In this document: piece after piece, positions 61,989 through 64,000 of the stretch
Layout of the letters: the number at the start of each line of letters is the position of its first letter
Position numbering within the stretch: the first letter of the stretch is position 1
The notes under the pieces: model-generated
What the model was told of the DNA's origin: nothing
Database searches by the model: none
What the model saw: only the letters and a program-made list of their open reading frames with translations
Position numbers and translations under genes: made by a program
NCBI RefSeq assembly: GCF_018398875.1
Contig: NZ_JAGWDK010000010.1
Span: forward strand, 221,541-285,540
Source: Bradyrhizobium sp. sGM-13
GTDB lineage: Bacteria; Pseudomonadota; Alphaproteobacteria; Rhizobiales; Xanthobacteraceae
Reading direction: 5' to 3'
DNA length: 64,000 nucleotides

Positions 61989-62204
61989 ATGTCCAAACGT
62001 ACTCGCAATGTAGAACTGCGTCGACACGCCGATAAGGACTTGAGGATTCAATACGAAGAACTTCTTTGTTTGCGAGTGAAACTCACTGAACTGCTCTTTT
62101 CTCTGAAAAGATCGTCCCCCCGCAGGCGCAACATTATGCGTGGTAACCGGTCGACAGCGAAACGAAGGATTGTCCCTCGCACCAAAGTTATCCCCGGATG
62201 CTAA
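61989..62204 (+). CDS. Small hypothetical protein, basic
   Basis: 71 residues with TAGGAG before ATG 61989. SKRTRNVELRRHADKDLRIQYEELLCLRVKLTELLFSL is an amphipathic helix, followed by a very basic tail (RRRNIMRGNRSTAKRR). Possibly nucleic-acid binding. The stop is well formed. Low-confidence gene. Confidence 0.4.
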   Translation: MSKRTRNVELRRHADKDLRIQYEELLCLRVKLTELLFSLKRSSPRRRNIMRGNRSTAKRRIVPRTKVIPGC

Positions 62205-62407
62205 TAGTAATCGAAATGAATGGATCAGCGAGTTCGTTTCCGCCCCGGCGCGCCACAATACCGTTGGCTCGACGTCGCAGCGTTGCCATTTGCTCGGCTC
62301 GATCCGAGCCAACCCTCGCCGAACCCGTCCGACAGCAACGGACAACATTGGCTGGTGACCGCGACAATGAATGACGCGGTCACTTAGAAGATCCGTCAAT
62401 AGTCTAT

Positions 62408-62869
62408 TTAAGCGGCAATTGTCGTTGCGATTTTTTTCTTAAGTTCTTCGCAGACCGTGCGAACTTCGGACGTCATCAGCGAGCATTCCTCGATCTGCAA
62501 GAAGTAGCGTTTGCCCTCCTCACGATAGCTTGCTGCCAGTTCCTTGATCTCATTTACCATTGAGTGAACACCAGCAACGGTTTCCTCGCACCTCTTGGCT
62601 GCGTCTTTCAGTTCGGCACCGAGTGCTTCGATCTCTTTTACCGCCGCTTCATATTCGCGAACGATGACTTCGGCGGAGAGTTTGCCTACCTGATTGACGC
62701 CTTCCTTGTGCGAGACGTAGTCGGGCATTGGGCCTTTCGGAAGCGGATGTTCGTCTTTTGGAATGATGTGAATTGAAGGTAATGCGCGATTGCCGTTTTG
62801 GATCACGTCTCCGATATCGCGTTCGATGTCGCTAAACTTCGATGCGAGAACTTCATCCGTAAAACTCAT
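62408..62869 (-). CDS. Coiled-coil hypothetical protein
   Basis: 153 residues from ATG 62869 (GGAG nine bases upstream). The mid and C-terminal parts are heptad-rich: GKLSAEVIVREYEAAVKEIEALGAELKDAAKRCEETVAGVHSMVNEIKEL. The first ~50 residues are polar with PKDEHPLPKGPMPDYVSHKEGV. GC is low for this window. Not recognised. It lies beside recombinase remnants, suggesting acquisition with a mobile element. Confidence 0.6.
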   Translation of the reverse strand: MSFTDEVLASKFSDIERDIGDVIQNGNRALPSIHIIPKDEHPLPKGPMPDYVSHKEGVNQVGKLSAEVIVREYEAAVKEIEALGAELKDAAKRCEETVAGVHSMVNEIKELAASYREEGKRYFLQIEECSLMTSEVRTVCEELKKKIATTIAA

Positions 62870-63025
62870 TTTACAAGACTCCAAACTGTTGCGGGACAAT
62901 CGAGGGTCACGACGGTCAAGGAAAATGTTCAGGTTGTCCACCATTCAAATTTGCCACTATGTATTGTGGACGACATTGGAACTGCGTTCAGATATGCCCA
63001 GCAAGCCGTCAGCGTGGTGGTCCCG

Positions 63026-63318
63026 GAGAGTGTCCCAGCAAATAGCTTCGCCGAGTACGCACCGGAAACGAACCCTCAGACCAAGAAGAAGGACGTGGTC
63101 TGGTTCGCACTCAACGAGGACCGACCGTTGTTCGCCTTCGCAGGCATGTGGACGATCTTCAATGGGGAGCCAGGCATGAAGTCCATGCCGATCCCCGGTT
63201 CACATCTGGTCTATGGTTTGCTGACGACGTCGCCGAACGCAGTCGTCGAGCCAATCCATTCCAAGGCGATGCCGGTGATACTCATGACGGGCGAAGATCA
63301 GGATGTCTGGATGTGGGC
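63026..63318 (+). pseudogene. Truncated SRAP (YedK-type) peptidase remnant
   Basis: In one frame: PANSFAEYAPETNPQTKKKDVVWFALNEDRPLFAFAGMWTIFNG, SHLVYGLLTTSPNAVVEPIHSKAMPVIL and DVWMWAP, which matches the middle of SOS-response-associated peptidases. The N-terminal catalytic Cys2 (MCGR) and first ~90 residues are missing. After WAP the sequence switches to a recombinase. The His in EPIHSKAMPVIL is kept. SRAP proteins crosslink to abasic single-stranded DNA. This copy cannot be functional. Confidence 0.8.
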
Positions 63319-63965
63319 GCCGACCGCAAGGGCATGCGCATTCAATGCTCAAGCTATAAGGAAAGTGGCTCGCGCATTAACGGGCGGCGCGTTTACCTCG
63401 ACGACATCGAGGCGCTGGCTATCAAGGGATCGCGCCAGCATGTAGCGCACCCCGAGGTGATCACCGAGTTTGTCGAGCCTATAACGCCGAACGCAAGCAG
63501 CTCAAGAAGCAGGCGAACGCCGAGCGCACGCGGACAGAACGTCGCCTAGGCGAGATCGAGCGCGAGATTAAGCGCGCTGTCGATGCGATCACCAAGGGCG
63601 CGCCACCCGAGCCTATCATCCCGCGACTGCGCGAACTGGAGGCCGAGCGCAAAATACTCAGCGAGAGGCTTGAGACTGCCAGGGAAGGCGACAACGTGAT
63701 CGTCCTGCATCCGAAGGCCATCGATCGCTACAAGCGCGCGGTGACAGAATTGGCCGATGAATTGAAGCGCGGCGAGCCAATGGAGTTTGCGACCATCCGT
63801 GAATTGGTGACGGCGATAATCGTGCACGCCAGCCCCAGCCGACCGGGCGGCGCAGGGACCAAAGCAAATGCCGAGGATGACCGGAGTGTGCGGATTGAAA
63901 TAAGGGGCGGCAAATCCCGCCCTGTTTCCGAGCATGGTTATGTCGGTGAGCGGCCCGAGACATAG
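63316..63965 (+). pseudogene. C-terminal remnant of a large serine recombinase
   Basis: From 63316 a second frame reads DRKGMRIQCSSYKESGSRINGRRVYLDDIEALAIKGSRQHVAHPEVITEFVE, the zinc-ribbon and linker region of resolvase/invertase-type large serine recombinases. At ~63477 one base is missing. The next frame continues with AYNAERKQLKKQANAERTRTERRLGEIEREIKRAVDAI and ends at 63965 after VLHPKAIDRYKRAVTELADEL. The catalytic N-terminal domain is absent. It points to an old integrated element. Confidence 0.82.
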
Positions 63966-64000
63966 GTGACAGAACGTACCGGACACATGGGTTACACTTT
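63962..64000. mobile_element. Possible end of an IS481-like insertion sequence
   Basis: The last bases (AGGTGACAGAACGTACC, GGACACATGGGTTACAC) resemble terminal sequences recalled next to IS481-family DDE transposases in rhizobia. The element itself would lie beyond the window. Recalled resemblance only. Confidence 0.3.

Noticed and set aside
1..64000. CRISPR arrays, tRNA or rRNA genes
   Set aside because: No regularly spaced repeats and no tRNA- or rRNA-like segment were noticed while reading. A tRNAscan or covariance-model search would be needed to exclude them formally.

Overview
The window is high-GC chromosomal DNA from a soil alphaproteobacterium of the order Rhizobiales, most likely Bradyrhizobium or a close relative. 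This is inferred from the gene families (DUF1127, DUF982 and DUF2778/Tlde1 proteins, PP2C-kinase next to a nitrate transporter, small rhizobial hypotheticals), dense coding on both strands, and three families of long intergenic palindromes of the kind scattered through Bradyrhizobium genomes. No rRNA, tRNA or CRISPR array was seen.

Layout. 1-12.97 kb: mixed metabolic genes, mostly on the minus strand. They comprise the end of an OmpA-family protein, a PMT-like glycosyltransferase, a VOC protein, a crotonase, a His-rich cupin, a D-2-hydroxyacid dehydrogenase, an exported FKBP isomerase and a gamma-glutamyltransferase. On the plus strand are TrhO, SlyX and HemE. A GMC oxidoreductase and a crotonase-MarR pair close the block. 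13.1-19.9 kb: a GntR-type regulator followed by a compact plus-strand operon (NitT/TauT-type ABC importer, deacetylase, FAH-family hydrolase, MetE-like protein) that looks like an uptake and breakdown pathway for an unidentified substrate. 20-25.4 kb: an NTF2-like protein, a DUF982-Tlde1-like pair, and an oxidative module on the minus strand (ferredoxin, cytochrome P450, VOC, carboxymuconolactone decarboxylase-like, DOPA-dioxygenase-like), with a divergent TetR regulator and NhaA.

28.5-37.7 kb is the nitrate assimilation block. nirB-nirD-nasA run leftward and a NarK/NasA-type MFS transporter plus a PP2C-Ser/Thr kinase fusion run rightward. The 650-bp divergent region holds two -24/-12 (sigma-54) promoter candidates, one firing each way. 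37.7-46.5 kb: an aldehyde dehydrogenase and a branched-chain-amino-acid-type ABC importer operon (binding protein, two permeases, two normal ATPases and one ATPase without the signature subdomain), divergent from an RpiR regulator and an SDR. 46.6-50.3 kb: alanine dehydrogenase with a divergent Lrp-type regulator, a small gene behind a Zur-like operator, an SDR and a CBS-pair protein.

50.4-54.3 kb is a stress-type cluster (YbhB/PEBP protein, erythromycin-esterase family protein, hydrolase-phosphoribosyltransferase fusion, GreA-like protein) with a FixK/FNR-type box in its divergent promoter region. From 54.6 kb on the sequence becomes accessory in character. It holds a frameshifted MocR-type regulator, DUF1127, a frameshifted LysE exporter, an HtrA protease and several small rhizobial orphans. 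It then contains an H-NS-like protein, an AT-richer stretch, and a junction between a truncated SRAP (YedK) gene and the C-terminal half of a large serine recombinase. Single-base deletions at G residues explain all four frameshifts seen in this last 9 kb.
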